Of a stretch of 64,000 bases of DNA, positions 35,201-60,597 are shown piece by piece. Location: contig NZ_BEGX01000028.1 of the NCBI RefSeq assembly GCF_002583555.1, positions 62,001 to 126,000 on the forward strand, in the 5' to 3' direction. The notes under the pieces were generated by a model. That model was not told the DNA's origin, ran no database searches, and saw only the letters and a program-made list of their open reading frames with translations. Source of the DNA: Pseudonocardia sp. N23. GTDB lineage: Bacteria; Actinomycetota; Actinomycetes; Mycobacteriales; Pseudonocardiaceae. Each line of letters opens with the position of its first letter. Positions within the stretch are counted from its first letter, which is position 1. Position numbers and translations under genes: made by a program.

Positions 35201-35218
35201 GATCTTCTTCGTGCTCAT
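20252..35218 (-). CDS. NRPS2: middle four-module synthetase
   Basis: 4988 residues, C-A-T / C-A-T-E / C-A-T / C-A-T-E. Approximate carrier serines: 959, 1966, 3426, 4476. E domains at about 2019-2422 and 4533-4956 both keep HHxxxDG. Specificity residues: module 6 DLTKIGEVG (Asn code), module 7 DADEGGLVD (unassigned, acidic pocket), modules 8 and 9 both DFWSVGMVH (Thr code). C-domain types fit the upstream stereochemistry throughout: a D-accepting C follows each E domain. The tail [15 protein letters not shown] resembles donor docking segments after terminal E domains. The start ATG at 35218 gives [12 protein letters not shown] with an AAGGTG ribosome site; the frame stays open upstream through a 38-bp hairpin, so an earlier start is unlikely. 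A 15-bp collapsed copy of the palindromic element lies in the module 6 A domain (33556). Confidence 0.93.
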   Translation of the reverse strand: MSTKKIEDVLPLAPLQSGLLFHALLDQAGPDVYVSQLVLDIAGDLDVERLRAAADAVVARHTALRTGFRTRRTGEHVQVVLARASAPFTLVDDGAQWDEVVATDAATRFDLAAPPLVRFTVARTGPERHRLLMSNHHLVLDGWSGPLVAADLLAAYAGETLPPVRPFRDHLAWVAAQDHDAGLAAWRSALAGITEPTRIVPAAQGRPPVRSAEVPVEVPAGLDALARAHGVTLNTVVQTLWGLLLARLTGRDDVVFGATVSGRPPELEGVGSMVGLFINTLPVRVRPEPSATLGGLLRTVQDEQSRLLGHQFLPLSQVQGLAGVGELFDTLTVFESYPVDVDALDDLQARAGLRVTSVPAGDATHYPLSLVAVDEGGLRLTLQYRPDVVPVEGAAEIAGRFTTLAQALVADPGARVASVDVLTDAERATLVHRTPTAIPPATYPELFAARVRDTPDAPATPGMTYAQLDAAANRLAHHLVTLGIGVEQRVGLLLPRSPELLVAILGVLTAGAGFVPLDPDNPAERIAYMLDDAEVALVIGGPVQDPAEDPVSHSRLDPADPVLASYPSTPPDVVLRPDHAAYVIYTSGSTGRPKGVHVAHAALTHYLRWAVDTYPGLSGPALLHSPVSFDLTLTPLLGTLLAGGFVDPVPGLDGDEDWAAGGPDFLKVTPSHLALLAHSGYPGSRTLIVGGEELRGDMLTELGAAALAGMQVVNEYGPTETTVGCILWEVTPGHPDGPLSIGTPGDGTDVLILDAGLGLVPPGVVGELYLGGSQLARGYLRRPRLTAARFVAHPLVAGARMYRTGDLARLEADGTISYLGRSDDQVKIRGYRIELGEVEAVLAEQPGVARAAARAEGNRLLGYVVPDPGVDVAGLPERVRAAMTQSLPEHLVPEVVVVLDALPLTTNGKLDRSALPAPTVERAPVRKAATPAEEIVCGLFAQVLDLDEVGPEESFFDLGGHSLSATRLISRIRSALGADLPVRAVFDARTPAALAALAADGHGPSHPTPAAGPRPAELPLSFAQQRLWFLHRLEGPSADHNVPLLVHLDGSLDVDALAAAVTDVVGRHEAVRTVIAETDGVARQVVLSDPAAWPALRLSEEDLDDLAAHPFDLAAEPPLRATLVHTGPSSAVLALVFHHIAADEWSGEPLLRDLETAYRARLDGVAPAWAPLPLQYADYALWQRDLLADVEPAQAAFWTSALAGLPAELTLPVDGPRPAVATYAGATVQASVAADVAGRLRTLAREAGVSPSMVERAAVAVLLHRLGAGEDIPLGSPVAGRTDGALDDLVGCFVNTLVLRVDLAGAPTFRQLLDRVRAADLAAFENQDLPFERLVELLDPERSLARHPLFQVMVTHTAGDPAPLRLPGLTATVLSADPGTARFDLTVDVTEARDGSLTCALEYSSALFSADGAALLARRLALVVQRLVDAPDRPVGDVDVLLPDEPSRLLAGAAAAAEGPLTVPDALALPPADAPALTDGTTTLTFGELRARVNRLARHLATHGAEPERTVGLVLPRSADLVVAILAVQAAGAAPVVVDPNAPAPRQEQLLAAADLVVTEVGWPADLDGYDDAPLDVALHPDQLAYVIHTSGSTGVPKGVAVTHRGLTNLLAAHRADVMVLAVERAGRERLRVAHAAELTFDASWDPLVWMLAGHELVLVDSATMRDPEALLDLVSDREIDFLELTPAYLDRIVELGYWDAATRRPVLLGVGGDAVTPRLRARFADQDETAVVDLYGPTEATVDAYRWRLDRPGTEGPVAGVRSIVLDDELRPAPTGVVGELYLAGPGVARGYHGDPAATAARFVADPYGPPGSRLYRTGDLARRTPAGGLTLHGRSDDQLKIRGYRIEPGEVEAALLAEPGVTGAVVRGDGTRLLAWVTGATTVDLREELSHRLPAHLVPAAVTAVDAFPLTPHGKVDHRALPTPTVVIEQASAATPEEATLGALVAELLGLPAVGPADDFFRIGGDSIVSLQLVARARAAGFAITPRDVFERRTVAGLVAAAAGRAAVETVTDDGTGRVPLTPLARDLLAHGPVPRGFAQGVALVSPPATTAEIEAALQAVLDRHDVLRATLVNDDDGWALHVPAPGSVRAGDLVRHGDLDPEAGRMLRVEHEDRGAEPGRVRIVAHHLVVDGVSWRIVLPDLAEALAAVQAGRAPALAPVGTSMRRWATELEADEAERPYWRSVLDTDEPLLGTRRVDPARDRAAGLAEITTTLPADVTAALLGPAPAAFRAGVDDLLYAALTVARGGGPLLVERERHGRGLDAGLDRTVGWFTDVHPVRLDATGLVDPLDVLKRVKEQLRAAPRDGVGFGPLRLDGNRPQVRLNYLGRFDAASDPAVWAAAPEGVDLPVDPGLPVTVALDVNAVAAPGPDGLSLTTTWTFPADVLDRAAVEAIAATWTSALTDLVRAAAAPGAGGLTPSDAAPAVVSQPRIDELERRYGRLDDILPLTPLQHGLYFHAALDATDVYTAQTVLDLDGPLDVDRLHRAADALVARHPVLRTAFVEGDDGEPLQVVLASAKPQWSDSDAGDRFDLADAPLIRFTLTQLGPDRHRLLVTNHHIVLDGWSSPIVYGDLLQLYAADGDARSLPAAPPYRDHLRRLATLDRAAAREAWRAELAGVDEPALLVPDARGLAPVYPHRTQIALPAGLGERAAALVRDTGVTMNSLVTALWGTLLGRLVGTSDVVFGTTVSGRPPELPGVESMVGLFINTVPVRVRPAAATTPRQLLRAVADARTRLLDHEHVALADTGAADLFDTLMVFESYPVDVAALGKAESAAGLTVRDAGSTDASHYPVALIATDHQGLAFTLHHRPDLVDDERAATIGARLVALLEHLVDHPDAPLATAGALLPGELEQLLSQAGAPTDRTLAAEPGDLPFPGLPGTLHERFAAQAARTPSAIALTSGDTQLTYAELADRVRGLAARLQEAGAGPEDRVAVLLPRSADLVVALLAVHAAGAAYVPIDPGYPAERIAFVLDDARPAVVITDGAAPADLPVVRPDERSAAPLRDAAGPDNTAYLIYTSGSTGTPKGVAVAHRAVTALFDVTRGRVGFDETDVWTLFHSAAFDFSVWEIWGPLLHGGRLVVVPFDVSRAPDRFRDLLVREGVTVLSQTPSAFDQLAAETGDAELAVRTVVFGGEALDPADLAGWAAHRDTALVNMYGITETTVHVTHLRLDPDALTGHASVVGTGLPGLSTHLLDDALRPVPEDVPGELYVGGAQLARGYWQRAGLTASRFVADPWGAPGARLYRSGDRARWTRLPDGTPTLEYLGRADDQVKIRGFRIELGEITAALAEHPDVARAATIARSSADGGTQLVGYVVPGVRDGATVPAGDAVGSHAVLDPAEVRRFVADRLPSHMVPVAVVVLAALPLTANGKLDRRALPEPDLGGEAGRSPSTPEEEAVCAAFAAVLGLAAVGPDQDFFDLGGDSLLATRLTSRLRADLDVDWPVRAVFDDRTPAALARRLPVVPSRARLGRVERPDIVPLSPAQQRLWFLHRMDGPSAVYDIAFPARLRGPLDVDALRAALGAVVERHETLRTVFPDVRGVPHQQVLPAFVPSFEVEDVAVDAVDAIVAEAAGYRFAIDTEAPLHVRLLRTGPDEHVLVLVVHHIAADEWSAGVLFGDLAAAYAGRALAPLPVQYADFTLWQAARPADVEHWRTTLAGLPDEVALPADRERPAVPSYRGGKVSFSLDEGTTAALRALAAAEGATEFMVLQTAVAVLLSRMGAGTDVPLGTPVAGRSDAALDELVGLFVNTLVLRNDLTGDPSLRVAVGRTRDVALDAFAHADVPFERLVEVIDPERSPSRHPLFQTMVVHSRPQPAPALGGLTLEPLSVGEPAAKFDLTVEFADVDTGIEGSILFAHDRFDRTTAEGLRDRLLQVLDVLATAPDTALHDVDVLVGDERATILGPWARGLGAAEAAAVEPGAADVRPARAEAAPAAGRLLSERFAAQVVAHPDRVALTCGDEQLTYASLDARAAALAGRIAARGIGTEDVVALALPRSVDMVVAVLAAIRTGAAYLPLDPAYPAERLAFTVADASPKLLVTVGDTTIGDVPVLHLDRPSDEAGAAVPVRPLRPDAPAYVIYTSGSTGVPKGVAVPHSAVTALFDATGELFTHDETDVWTLFHSYAFDFSVWELWGPLLHGGRLVVVPIEVTRSPGEMLDLVAAQGVTVLSQTPSAFHPLAAADALRDDDPCATLRTVVFGGEALDPTKLAAWFARHPVGPDMVNMYGITETTVHVTHRLLTAHDALTRHSPVGVGLPGLRVHVLDDGLAPVPPGVAGEVYVGGPQLARGYLGRAGLSAGRFVADPFGPPGARLYRSGDVARWTRDGELDFVGRSDSQVTIRGFRIELGEIEAALLADPAVSQAAVMARTDRGEPQLVGYVVGGLDPAELRESLSRTLPAHMVPAAVVVLDALPLTVNGKLDVRALPAPDFAGLTGDRTPATEVEARLCRAFAEVLGLPTVGPDDSFFALGGDSIMSIQLVSTAREDGIAITPRAVFERRTPAGLAAVATLTGAAAVRHDDGVGEVPATPILAEMLERGGDHRRFSQSTVLTLPASVTGAALRHAVATVVDHHGALRARLAGDHLVVPAPGSLPVERVLRREALPEGATWADSWVVDTWNAAADRLDVEDGVPIQVVWLDGGDRGSRLFVLVHHAVVDGVSWRILGPDLAAAYRGEPLAPVPTSLRTWALGLTALDRSAELPLWREVLADPEPALGTRELDPEVDVVATMREVVVEVPADVTDAVLTTVPEAFHGGVDDVLLSGLALATAKVRGGEHVLVGLEGHGREDDVVDGADLSRTVGWFTSVHPARLDLTGLDVDDAFAGGPAAGTLVKRVKEHLRSLPDRGIGFGLLQNELAGLPRPQIAFNYLGRMGSAPGTSEPWTPAPEFGALGGTSDATAPATWPLEVNAMTDGGLLRATWAHPPGVVDTAVVESLAAHWVEALTALARHVEAGDAGGLTPSDVSLVSVSQEQLDLLGSKWGF
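33556..33570. repeat. Probable deletion remnant of the 40-bp palindromic element
   Basis: CGTGAG-TGG-CTCACG keeps only the outermost arms of the element. It encodes VSHSR where full copies encode VS-(9 residues)-HSR, an exact nine-codon loss. It lies at the same A2-A3 position used by four full copies. The remnant interpretation is an inference from position and ends. Confidence 0.5.
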
Positions 35219-35269
35219 GCTGGTGGAGTCACCTTCGGGTCGATCGTGGGTGTCGATCACGGGCATGCC

Positions 35270-35307
35270 GGACCCGTGTGGTCGCGGATCAGCGACCACA
35301 CGGGTCC
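35270..35307. terminator. Perfect 16-bp stem hairpin between lipoprotein and NRPS2 genes
   Basis: GGACCCGTGTGGTCGC and its exact complement flank a 6-base loop. It starts 12 bases past the lipoprotein stop in the direction of transcription and lies 51 bases before the NRPS2 start. No T-run follows. It may act as a partial terminator or an mRNA stabiliser inside the operon. Its arms are unrelated to the GTGAGTGG family. Confidence 0.6.
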
Positions 35308-35318
35308 CGGGGAAACGG

Positions 35319-36347
35319 TCAGGCGCCTGCCTGCGCCGCCTTCGACAGCAGCGGGGCGATCTGCTCCAGAACGGCGACGTTGCCCAGCGCGGACGGTAGG
35401 AAGACCTGCCCGATCTGCGCCGTGTCCAGCTCGACGACGGCCTTCTTCTGGAACGCGTTCATGCTGGTGAAGACGCGGTTCGAGTCGAAGAACGCCTTGT
35501 CCTCGGGGGTCCCGAAGCCGGTGACGACGACGTTCGCGTCGAGCATGTTCAGCTGCTCGAGCGACAGGTAGTCGTCCTGCAGCGTGATCTGGCCGGAGGC
35601 GATCGGGTCGAGCGAGGCGGTGCGCTTCATGCCGAGGCTGGTGAAGAACTGGACGGCCTGGTCGGTGTCCTTGTAGCGGACCAGCGGGTAGTCCTTGGAC
35701 AGGTAGCTCAGCGAGAACGTCTTGCCCGCGATGGCCGGGTTGGCTGCCTTGATCGCGGCGATCTCGGCCTCGGTGTCGGTGACGACCTTGTCGGCCTCGG
35801 CGGACTTGCCCATCGCCTTGCCGACGTAGCGGGTGAAGTCCTGCCAGGAGTAGCTGAACCGCTCCTTCTCCGACGTCAGGGTCGGCGCGATCGCGGCGAG
35901 CGCGTCGTAACCGGCCTGGTCGGTGGTGTCCATCGCGATGATCAGGTCGGGCTTGAGCGAGGCGACCTGCTCGATCGGGGTGCCGGCGTCGTCGGCGAGG
36001 GTGACGCTGTTCGCCCTCTTGAGCTCCGCGTCGAGCCACGGGTAGGTGTCGAGGCCGGACGAGGTGGCGATCGGCGTGACCCCCAGCGAGATCGCCGCCT
36101 CGGCGTCGATCTTGCCGAGCGCGATGATCCGCGTCGGGGCGGCCGGGACCGTCGTGGTGCCGAACTTGTGCGTGATCGTGACCGGGAACGAGTCCCCGGC
36201 CGCCGCGGCGGGTGCCGAGGTCGTTGCGGGGGCGCCCCCGGTGGACCCGCCGCCACAGGCGGCAACGGCGAGCGTCGCCACGGCGATCGCCGCACCGGCG
36301 ATCGTGCGGCGGACCCGTCTGGCGGGTCGGCTGAGCTTGGTGGACAC
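35319..36347 (-). CDS. Iron-siderophore substrate-binding lipoprotein (FecB/FepB-type)
   Basis: 342 residues. Residues 1-30 form a lipoprotein signal (arginine-rich start, hydrophobic core) ending in the lipobox LAVAAC, so Cys31 would be lipidated. A Ser/Thr/Ala/Pro linker follows, then a type III periplasmic-binding fold: the opening strand [32 protein letters not shown] and a helical C-lobe. It would capture the ferric siderophore outside the membrane for the FecCD/FepC-type importer encoded at 62307-64000. The GTG start at 36347 has a good site, GAGGAGAA, and lies 24 bases after the NRPS3 stop. Its place between two NRPS genes is unusual; the strong hairpin after it could raise its expression relative to NRPS2. 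Confidence 0.9.
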   Translation of the reverse strand: MSTKLSRPARRVRRTIAGAAIAVATLAVAACGGGSTGGAPATTSAPAAAAGDSFPVTITHKFGTTTVPAAPTRIIALGKIDAEAAISLGVTPIATSSGLDTYPWLDAELKRANSVTLADDAGTPIEQVASLKPDLIIAMDTTDQAGYDALAAIAPTLTSEKERFSYSWQDFTRYVGKAMGKSAEADKVVTDTEAEIAAIKAANPAIAGKTFSLSYLSKDYPLVRYKDTDQAVQFFTSLGMKRTASLDPIASGQITLQDDYLSLEQLNMLDANVVVTGFGTPEDKAFFDSNRVFTSMNAFQKKAVVELDTAQIGQVFLPSALGNVAVLEQIAPLLSKAAQAGA

Positions 36348-36371
36348 GGGAATGTTCTCCTCGGGAATCGG

Positions 36372-52926
<16,555 letters not shown>

Positions 52927-52930
<4 letters not shown>

Positions 52931-55900
52931 TCGCCCGCCCCCGCCAGCATCGCGGCGACCTCGTCGTCGGACAGCTCTGCGACCTCCAGCCACACGTGGG
53001 CCACCGCGTCGAGCCGGTCGGGCTCGTCCTCGGCGTCGACCATCGCGGCGGCCAGCCCGGCGACGGTCGGCGCGCCGAACAGCGACCGCACCGACACCGA
53101 CCGGGTGTCGAGGGCATCGCGCAGTGCGGCCACGATCGACGTGGCCAGCACGGAGTCGCCGCCGATGGCGAAGAACTCGTCGTGCACGCCGACCTGCTCG
53201 ACGCCCAGCACGTCCCGCCACACCGCGGCGATGACCCGCTCGACGGGTGTCCGGGCGAGCTCCGCGGCGGCCGGCTCGCGCCCGAGCGCCTGCGACGCGA
53301 GCTCCCGGACGGCCTTGCGGTCGATCTTGTTGTTGCCGGTCAGCGGCAGCACGTCGAGGACGACGACCTCCTCCGGCACCATGTGCGACGGCAGGGTGTC
53401 GCGAACGGCCTCGCGGACCGCGTCGGCGTCGAGACCCGCCCCGGCGACGGCGGCGGCGAGCGTCGAGGTACCCGCGACGACGGCAGCCGCACCCGTCACT
53501 CCGGTGACCGCGGCCAGCGCCGCCTCGACCTCGCCGAGCTCGACCCGGAAGCCGCGGATCTTGACCTGGTTGTCGTTGCGGCCCAGGAACTCGAGTGTGC
53601 CGTCACCGCGGTAGCGGGCGAGGTCGCCGGTGCGGTACCAGTTCCGGCCCTGGTGGGAGACGAACCGGTCGGCGGTCCGGGCGGTGTCGCCGCGGTAGCC
53701 GCGGGCGACGCCGTCGCCGCCGATCCACAGCTCGCCGGGTACCCAGTCCGGGCAGTCGCGGCCGAGCTGGTCGACGACGCGGCAGACCACGTTGGACAGC
53801 GGGGTGCCGTAGGGGACGCAGCGCCAGTCGTCGGGGACGTCCGCGTCGACGACCTCGCACACCGTCGAGTGGATCGCGGTCTCCGTGGTACCGCCGAGGC
53901 CCACGAACCGGGCGCCGGGCACCGCGGCGGCGAGCCGACCGGGCAGGTCGACGCCCACCCGGTCGCCGCCGAGCAGCACCAGCCGCAGGCTCTCACCCAG
54001 CGGGACCCCCGACGCCAGGACCATGTCGAGCAACGGCGGGACGCAGTTGAGGACCGTGACGCCGTGCTCGGCGATCGTCGGCCCCCAGGACTCGACGTCG
54101 CGACGGTCGTCGCCGGGTGTGGTGACGACGGCGCCGCCGACCGACAGTGGTGCGAACAGGTCGAACACCGACAGGTCGAAGTCGAGCCCGGACAGCGCGA
54201 GGGTGCGGTCTGCCGGTCCGATGCCGAAGCGGCCGACGAGGTCGTCGATCGTGGTCATCGCCGCGCGGTGCGGCACCTCGACCCCCTTCGGCTCGCCCGT
54301 CGAGCCGGAGGTGAACAGCACGTAGGCGAGGTCCTCCTCCGCGCCGTCGACGGGTGCGGCGAGCGGGCGTGCGGCGGGCACGAACGACTCGTCCACGACG
54401 ACGGTGTACCCGGCGACGGCCGCGATCCGGGCGGCGCGGGCAGGCGGCTGGGCGGCGTCGACCGGCACGTACACCCCGCCGGCGGCGAGCACGCCGAGGA
54501 CGGCTGCGACCTGGCCTGCACCCTTGGGCAGCGTGACGGCCACCGGGTCACCGGAGGTGACGCCGCGGTCGACGAGTGCGGCGGCGATGCGCAGCGCCTC
54601 GTCGGCCAGCTCGCCGTAGGTGAGGGTGCGCGCGCCGAGGATCGCGACGGCCGCCGGGTCGGCGGCGGCGTGGGCGAAGAAGCCCTCGTGCAGACGCCGG
54701 TGGCTGCGGGGCGCGGCGGTGTCGTTGACGGCCGCGCGGGCGCCGAGGGCGGCCTGCGGGACGAGCCCGTCGACCGGCGCGGTCCAGGCCCCCGGGTCGT
54801 GGGCGAGCCGGGACACCAGCGCGGCGAAGGCGTCGAACATCGCGTCGACGACGCCGTCGGCCAGCTCGCCGACGCGGGCGTCCCAGTTGACGAGCAGCCC
54901 GCCGGCCAGCTCGGTGACCTGCGCGTCGAGGACGACCTGCGGGCCCTGGGAGATGATCCAGACCGGGTCGCCGAACTGCTCGTGCACGGCCGCGCCGAAC
55001 AGGTCGCCCAGGGCGAGCGCGCTGGTGAACACGACGGGGGCGACGACCTGCTCGCCGCTGCTGCGGGTGAGGTCGCGCAGCACCTCGACGCCGGTGTAGT
55101 CGGCGTGGGCGGCGTCGGCGTGCATGCGGGCCTGGACCCGGCGGGCGCGCTCGACGAAGGTCAGCTCCTCGGTGAGGTCGACCTCCAGCAGCACCGACCC
55201 GGTGAAGTCGCCGACGACGTGCACGACGTCGGGGTGCACCGGCTCGCGGTCGAAGAGCGGCACGTTGAGCAGGAACCGCGGCTGCGAGCTCCAGGCGCCG
55301 ATCATCTCGGCGAACGCGGTGGCGACGACCATCGCCGGGGTGAGGCCGTGCACGCGGGCGGCGTCGGTCAGCGCGGAACGCTCGGCCGCCGGCAGTACGA
55401 CCGACCGCCGGGTGCTGCGGGTGCTCCACGGACGGTCGACGACACCGGCGGGCGTCGGCGCGGCCGGCAGCTCCGGGGCGCCCGGCAGCGTCGGGAGCCG
55501 GTCGCGCCACCACGCGGCGGCCCGCTCGCGGGCCTCGGCGCGCAGCTTCGGACGGGCGGCCCGGTAGCGGGCGTAGTCGTACTCCAGCGACGGGAGGTCC
55601 GCGGCCGCGTCGTCGCCGTCGGCGCTGTAGAGCGCGGCGAGGTCGGACAGCATGATCCGGTAGCTGACGGCATCGGCGGCGACCATGTCGACGTCGACGT
55701 GCAGCCGGGTGCGGCCGCCGGGCAGCAGGCTCAGCGCGGTCGCGAAGACCTCGCCGGACTCGATGTCCAGCAGCTGATGGGAGTTGACGTCGCGGACCTC
55801 CTCGAGGCGCCGCTCGCGCTCGTCGTCGGAGACCGAGCGCAGGTCGTGCACGGTGAGCCCGCGCCAGCCCGACGCCGGGGCGATGTGCTGGCGGCCGTTG

Positions 55901-57708
55901 TCGGTGACGACGGCGCGCAGCATGCCGTGCCGTGCGACGAGCCGCTCCAGGGCGGTGGCCAGGCGCTCGGCGTCGACGTCGGCGCCGTCGAACTCCGTGT
56001 ACAGGTGCGCGGCCACGCCACCGAGGCGCTGCGCGGGTGAGCGGCCGATCCAGTAGGCGTGCTGCAGCGTGGCGAGCGGGAAGTCCTCGGACGCCGGTTC
56101 GGCGGGCACGACGGGGGCCGGGACGACGACCTCGGCCCGCCGCGACGACAGCAGCTTCGACCAGCCGTCGAGGGTCGGGGTCTCGGCCAGCTCCGCGAAG
56201 TTGACCTCGACGCCCGCACGCCGCCAGCTCGCGACGAGCTGCATCAGCGCGATCGACTCCAGGCCCAGCTCGAAGAGGTTGGCGTCGGCGGCGATCGTCT
56301 CGGCGTCCTCCTCGGTCAGCTCCGCAGCGGTCGCCCGCAGCCCCTCGACGGTCAGATCGGGTCCGGTCACCTGCGCAGGTCCTTCCTGATGGGTGGCCGC
56401 CGGGACCAGGAACCGCGAGATGCTGCGCAGCTTCTCGTTGGTCTCCTCGAACTCCCGCTCCGGTGTGGACGGTGCGACGATCCCCGCGCCCGCCCGCAGC
56501 CAGGTCCGGCCGTCCTGGGAGAACACGGTGCGCAGCACCAGTGCCGCGTCGAGCGTGCCGTCGCAGCCGACCGACAGGACGGCGCCGCTGTAGAGGCCGC
56601 GGGGGTACTCCTCGTGCTCGGCGATCAGCTCGAACGCCGGGGCCTTGGGGATGCCGGACGCGGTGATCGCGGGGAAGAGCGCGGCGAGCGCGTGCCAGGC
56701 GTTGCGGCCGTCGGCGAGGCGTCCGGTGACGCGGGAGGCGAGGTGCTGCACGCTGCCCCGCTCCTGGACGTTCATGAACTCCTCGACGAACACGCTGTCG
56801 GCGCGGCAGACGCCGGCGAGCTCGTCCTGGGCGAGCCGCACCGAGATGGCGTGCTCGAAGATCTCCTTCGGATCGCCCAGCAGCTCGACGCGGCGGGCCA
56901 GGTCGGCGACGGGGTCACCCAGGAGGGCGCGGGTGCCGGCGAGCGGCTGGGTCGAGACGCGACCGTCGGCGCCGACCTCGACGACCGTCTCCGGGCTGAA
57001 GCCGGTGGCCGCGAGCCCGCCGAGGTCGAACAGGAACGAGCGGGCGGGGGTGTTGCCGCGGCGGCCCGCGACGTAGCTGTCGACGAGGTCGATCTCGTCG
57101 GGCACCGGGACGACCCGCGACAGGATGACCTTCTGCAGCCGGTCGTCGCGGATGTCACGGACGGCGGCGGTCACCGCGGCCCGGTAGGCCTCACCACCGG
57201 TCGCCGCGACGTCGATGGCTCCACCGGGGGGACGGGTCGGGGCGGTCGCGGCGAGGGCGGCGGCCAGGGCGTCGAGCCCGGCGTCGTCGGTCGCGGCGAG
57301 CTCGGCACCGGCCGGGTCGAGACGGACCTCGCGCTCCGGCACGACGAGGTGCAGGACGGGTCGGTCACCGGCCATCGCGGTGTTCCCGCTGACGACGGTG
57401 TGCAGCTCGTACGCAGCCCAGCCGACGGCCCGCCACTGTCCGAAGGGCAGGGTCGTGAGCAGTCGCGAGACCTGCTGGAGCGGTTCGTCGCCGACCGGCT
57501 CGACCACGGTCGTCGATCCGGTCCGGAGCCGGATCCCCCGGGCGTCCATCGTCAGTTCGGCGCGCGCGCCGGACGCGAACGTCCATCGCCTGGACTGCTC
57601 GTAGACGACGTAGGGACCGGTCGCGGCGCGGGCGAGGGCCGCCGCCGCGAGGAGCGGATCGGCGACCGGGCCCACGGTCCGGCGGACGGGATCGAGGGCA
57701 GGGGTCAT
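52927..57708 (-). CDS. Salicylate synthase fused to ArCP-Cy-A-T synthetase (MbtI-MbtB-like fusion)
   Basis: 1593 residues. Residues 1-435 are a full MbtI/Irp9-type salicylate synthase. Lys193 (LQKVILSR), Glu240 (FSPE), Glu285 (KEIFEH) and Glu419 (EREFEE) match the catalytic and Mg-binding residues of MbtI with a constant offset of 12. Residues about 450-525 are an aryl carrier protein with Ser485 (LGLESIALMQL). Residues 543-1000 are a heterocyclisation domain with DMVAADAVS, the DxxxxDxxS motif that replaces HHxxxDG. An A domain (about 1010-1470) and a T domain (GGDSV, about 1516) follow. The A-domain residues read DLFNLGLIH, near the cysteine code DLYNLSLIW, so a hydroxyphenyl-thiazoline is expected. 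An AAGGA site precedes the ATG. Synthase and loading module in one chain is unusual; the two are separate genes in mycobactin loci. Confidence 0.9.
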
Positions 57709-57753
57709 CGCGGCGGGTCCTTGTCGGGTTGCGGGGTGCGGGACGGATCGCGG

Positions 57754-57993
57754 TCAGGCGCTGGCGGCGCGCTCGCGTTCGTCGCGCTCCATCTGCTCGA
57801 CCAGGCTCTTGGGCCGCATGTCGGTCCAGTTCGCCTCGATGTGGTCGAGGCACTCCTGCCGTGACGCCTCGCCGAAGACGACCGTCCACCCGGCGGGGAC
57901 GACCGCGAACGTGGGCCACAGGGAGTACTGGCCCTCGTCGTTGATCAGGGCGTAGAACACGCCCTCGTCGTCGTCGAACGGATTGCCGGACAT
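57754..57993 (-). CDS. mbtH: MbtH-like NRPS accessory protein
   Basis: 79 residues with every hallmark of the family: NxExQYSLWP, PAGW, the ECLDHIE stretch and WTDMRPKSL. MbtH proteins bind adenylation domains and are often needed for their folding or activity, so this one probably serves several of the 13 A domains downstream. It is the first gene of the biosynthetic operon: an iron box lies 42 bases upstream and the fused salicylate synthase starts 45 bases after it. The ribosome site is GAAGGGG, 7 bases before the ATG. Confidence 0.95.
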   Translation of the reverse strand: MSGNPFDDDEGVFYALINDEGQYSLWPTFAVVPAGWTVVFGEASRQECLDHIEANWTDMRPKSLVEQMERDERERAASA

Positions 57994-58034
57994 CTGGTGA
58001 CCCCTTCGTGCGTGTCAGGCTCGCCTGGCCTGAT

Positions 58035-58053
58035 CTAAGGTGAGCCTAACTAA
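58035..58053 (-). promoter_or_regulatory. Iron box (IdeR/DmdR1-type operator)
   Basis: The minus strand reads TTAGTTAGGCTCACCTTAG. Its core TTAGGCTCACCTTA matches 12 of 14 positions of the DtxR-family consensus TTAGGCTAACCTAA. It is 42 bases upstream of the MbtH ATG. A weaker AGGCTCGCCT lies just downstream at 58018-58027. Iron-dependent repression of the whole biosynthetic operon is expected. Confidence 0.8.
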
Positions 58054-58103
58054 CTCGCTTGCTGACTCCGTTGAGCCTTTCGAGTGATTCGACCGGTACC
58101 GAC

Positions 58104-58127
58104 CGTGAGGAGGGTCAAGCCCTCACG
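58104..58127. terminator. Weak hairpin at the end of the alpha/beta hydrolase gene
   Basis: CGTGAGG and CCTCACG pair across a 10-base loop that contains the hydrolase stop codon. It could separate the transport operon from the iron-box promoter. There is no T-run. Confidence 0.3.
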
Positions 58128-58921
58128 AACTCGAGGACCAGCGCGTTCACTGCATCCGGCCGCTCCAGGTATCCGAAGTGGCCACAGTCCGCCAGCTCCA
58201 CGTAACGAGCGCCGGGAATCGCGTCCGCGACCTCCCGCGACAGGTGCGGCGGCAGCACCATGTCGTCCGCGAAGCCGACGACCAGCGTCGGTACCCGGAC
58301 GCCGCGGTACGCGGCCAGCCGGTCGTCGTCGGCCAGCTCCAGCTGCGCCCGCACCCCCGGCCCCACCCGGGAGCCGGAGAACTCGAACAGGTCCAGCCAG
58401 TCCTGCACCGCGACCGGGTCGGCCAGCGTCCGCCGCGAGAGGTTCTGCTGCGCCGTGATCGCCGCGTGGTAGCGCGGCGGCAGCTCGATCCCCGCGTCGT
58501 GCAACGCCCGCTCGCCCTCGGACAGCGTGCGCTGCAACGGGTCCGGCCGGCCGTGCGCGGCGAGCAGCACCGCCTGGCCCACCAGGTCCGGCCGGGCCAG
58601 CGCGAGCTCGGCCACGATGCGCGCCCCCAGCGACGTCCCGACGACCCGCGCCGGCGCCCCGAGCAGCTCGACCAGGGCGGCGACGTCGCCCGCCATGTCG
58701 TCGAGCGTCATCCCGCCCGCGCACTCGTCCGACGGTGGGATGCCCCGGTTGTCCAGCGTCGCGACCCGGTGGCCGGCCGCGGTGAACGCCGGTACCTGAT
58801 GCAGGTTCCAGACCCGGCCGGGACTGCCGGTGCCCATCACCAGCACCATCAGGGCGCCGTCGTCGGGGCCGTGGACCGTGTAGGACACCCGGACCCCGCC
58901 CGGGCGTTCCAGGAACGGCAT
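58115..58921 (-). CDS. Alpha/beta-fold hydrolase
   Basis: 268 residues with an alpha/beta-hydrolase core: an oxyanion-side loop at LVMGTGSPG, the nucleophile elbow GTSLGA (Ser near residue 96), VGFADDMVLPP near the acid position and the histidine in DCGHFGYLERP. The ATG overlaps the upstream ABC transporter stop as TGATG, so it belongs to the transport operon. In siderophore loci such enzymes serve as editing type II thioesterases or as esterases that cleave the ferric siderophore. Sequence alone does not separate these from an unrelated esterase or haloperoxidase-like enzyme. Confidence 0.8.
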   Translation of the reverse strand: MPFLERPGGVRVSYTVHGPDDGALMVLVMGTGSPGRVWNLHQVPAFTAAGHRVATLDNRGIPPSDECAGGMTLDDMAGDVAALVELLGAPARVVGTSLGARIVAELALARPDLVGQAVLLAAHGRPDPLQRTLSEGERALHDAGIELPPRYHAAITAQQNLSRRTLADPVAVQDWLDLFEFSGSRVGPGVRAQLELADDDRLAAYRGVRVPTLVVGFADDMVLPPHLSREVADAIPGARYVELADCGHFGYLERPDAVNALVLEFVRA

Positions 58922-60597
58922 CAGACCACCCGTCCCGCGTCGAGCCGGACCACCCGGGGCAACCGGTCGATCGTCGCCTCCCGGTGGGCGATGACGATGA
59001 GGGTCCGCTCCTGGCGCAGCCGGTCGACCGCCTCCTCGATCCGCGACGCCGTCGCCGGGTCGAGGTTCGCCGTCGCCTCGTCCAGGACGAGTACCGCCGG
59101 GTCGACCAGCGCCGCCCGGATCAACCCGACCAGCTGCTGCTCACCCGCCGACAGCTGGTCGCCCCGCACCCCGACGTCGGTGTCCAGCCCGTCGTCGAGG
59201 CCGTCGACCCATTCCCCCAGGCCCAGCGCCTCGACCGCGCCCAGCATCGCCACCCGGTCCGGGTCGCCCGGGGCGAGCGCCAGGTTGTCGGCGATCGTCC
59301 CGGTGATCATGTGCACCTGCTGCGGCACGAGCACGACGCGACGTCGCAGCTCCGCGGTGTCGACCTGCCCGATGTCGACACCGGCGAACCGCACCGCGCC
59401 GAGGTCGGGCTGGTAGAGCCCGGTGATCAGCTTGGCCAGCGTCGTCTTGCCGGAGCCGGTCTCGCCCACCAGGCCGACCCGGTCCCCGTGCGGGATGACG
59501 ACGTCCACCCCGTGCAGCACGTCGGTGTCGGCCAGGTAGGAGTAGCGCAGCCCGTCGACCTCGATCGCCCCCCGCGCGGGGAGCGTCGCCGCCGACGTGG
59601 GCGGCTCGACGTGCGTGGCACCCAGCAGGTCGTGCAGCCGGGCCAGCCCGATCCGCGCGGCCTGGTAGTCGCCCACCAGTTGCGACATCGCGACGACGCT
59701 CTGGAACAGGTTGGCCGTGGCCAGCACGAACGTCACCAGCGTGCCCAGCCCGATGCGATCGGTGCCGACGAGCCACACGCCCAGCGCCAGCAGTGCCGCC
59801 GTCGCGATGCCCTCGAGCAGCGCGACGACCTCCAGCCGGTTGAGCACCGCGACCGTGCGGCTCGACGCCCCCACGACCGCGTCGTTGTCCCGGTCGAGGC
59901 GACGCCGCCACACCGCCATCCCGCCGGTGGCCTGCAGCGTCTCGCGGGCCGACAACGTCTCGGTGAACGTCGCCGCGAGCGTCGCCTCCGCCGCGGCCTG
60001 CCCGCCGAACGCCGGGCCCGCCGCCTTCTCGAACCACTTCATCACCAGGTACGCCGCCGGCAGGAACAGGACCAGCAGCATCAGCGTCAGCAGCCACGAG
60101 TAGAACGCGAGCACGACCGTCGTCGCCACCAGGGTGATGACCACGCCGAGCAGGTTCGGCAGGTCGCCGCGCACGAACTGCGCCAGGTCGGCGATCTCGC
60201 CCGTCGTTCGGCGCAGCAGGTCACCGGTGCGGTGCGCCTCGATGAACCGCAGCGGCGCGTTCGCCAGCCGCTCGACGGCGGTGTCGCGCATCTCGCGCAC
60301 CACCCGTTCACCGGCGCGCGTCAGCAACAGCTCCGACGTCCGCAGCAGCAGCAGGCGGCCGACGATCAGGCCGACCAGCAGCCCGACGGCCCACCACAGG
60401 CCGGCCCGGTCGCCCGCCACGACGGCGTCGACACCCCGGCCGATGGCCGGGGCGATCAGCACGACCGCGAGGGTGCTGCCGATCGTCACCACCAGCGCGA
60501 GGCCGATCGCCCAGCGGTGCGGGCGCAGGTAGGGCCATGTGCGGCCCAGGATGTGCCGCGTCGACGGCTCGTCGGTGAGGACCCTGACCTCAGCCAC
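58921..60597 (-). CDS. ABC transporter, fused membrane and ATPase domains (subunit B)
   Basis: 558 residues: six membrane helices (about 25-310) and a nucleotide-binding domain with Walker A GETGSGKTT (about 378) and Walker B VLVLDEAT with the catalytic Glu. The signature is LSAGEQQ instead of LSGGQ. It overlaps the next upstream transporter gene by 8 bases, and the two form an evident heterodimer of the IrtAB/YbtPQ arrangement. Related pairs move siderophores, either importing the ferric form or exporting the free one; direction cannot be read here. The altered signature in this subunit complements the altered Walker B in its partner. Confidence 0.88.
   Translation of the reverse strand: MAEVRVLTDEPSTRHILGRTWPYLRPHRWAIGLALVVTIGSTLAVVLIAPAIGRGVDAVVAGDRAGLWWAVGLLVGLIVGRLLLLRTSELLLTRAGERVVREMRDTAVERLANAPLRFIEAHRTGDLLRRTTGEIADLAQFVRGDLPNLLGVVITLVATTVVLAFYSWLLTLMLLVLFLPAAYLVMKWFEKAAGPAFGGQAAAEATLAATFTETLSARETLQATGGMAVWRRRLDRDNDAVVGASSRTVAVLNRLEVVALLEGIATAALLALGVWLVGTDRIGLGTLVTFVLATANLFQSVVAMSQLVGDYQAARIGLARLHDLLGATHVEPPTSAATLPARGAIEVDGLRYSYLADTDVLHGVDVVIPHGDRVGLVGETGSGKTTLAKLITGLYQPDLGAVRFAGVDIGQVDTAELRRRVVLVPQQVHMITGTIADNLALAPGDPDRVAMLGAVEALGLGEWVDGLDDGLDTDVGVRGDQLSAGEQQLVGLIRAALVDPAVLVLDEATANLDPATASRIEEAVDRLRQERTLIVIAHREATIDRLPRVVRLDAGRVV

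Noticed and set aside
35219..35299. An upstream start for NRPS2 at 35299
   Set aside because: The extra 27 residues would be encoded by the perfect hairpin and match nothing. The ATG at 35218 gives [12 protein letters not shown], parallel to the NRPS1 start, with a ribosome site.
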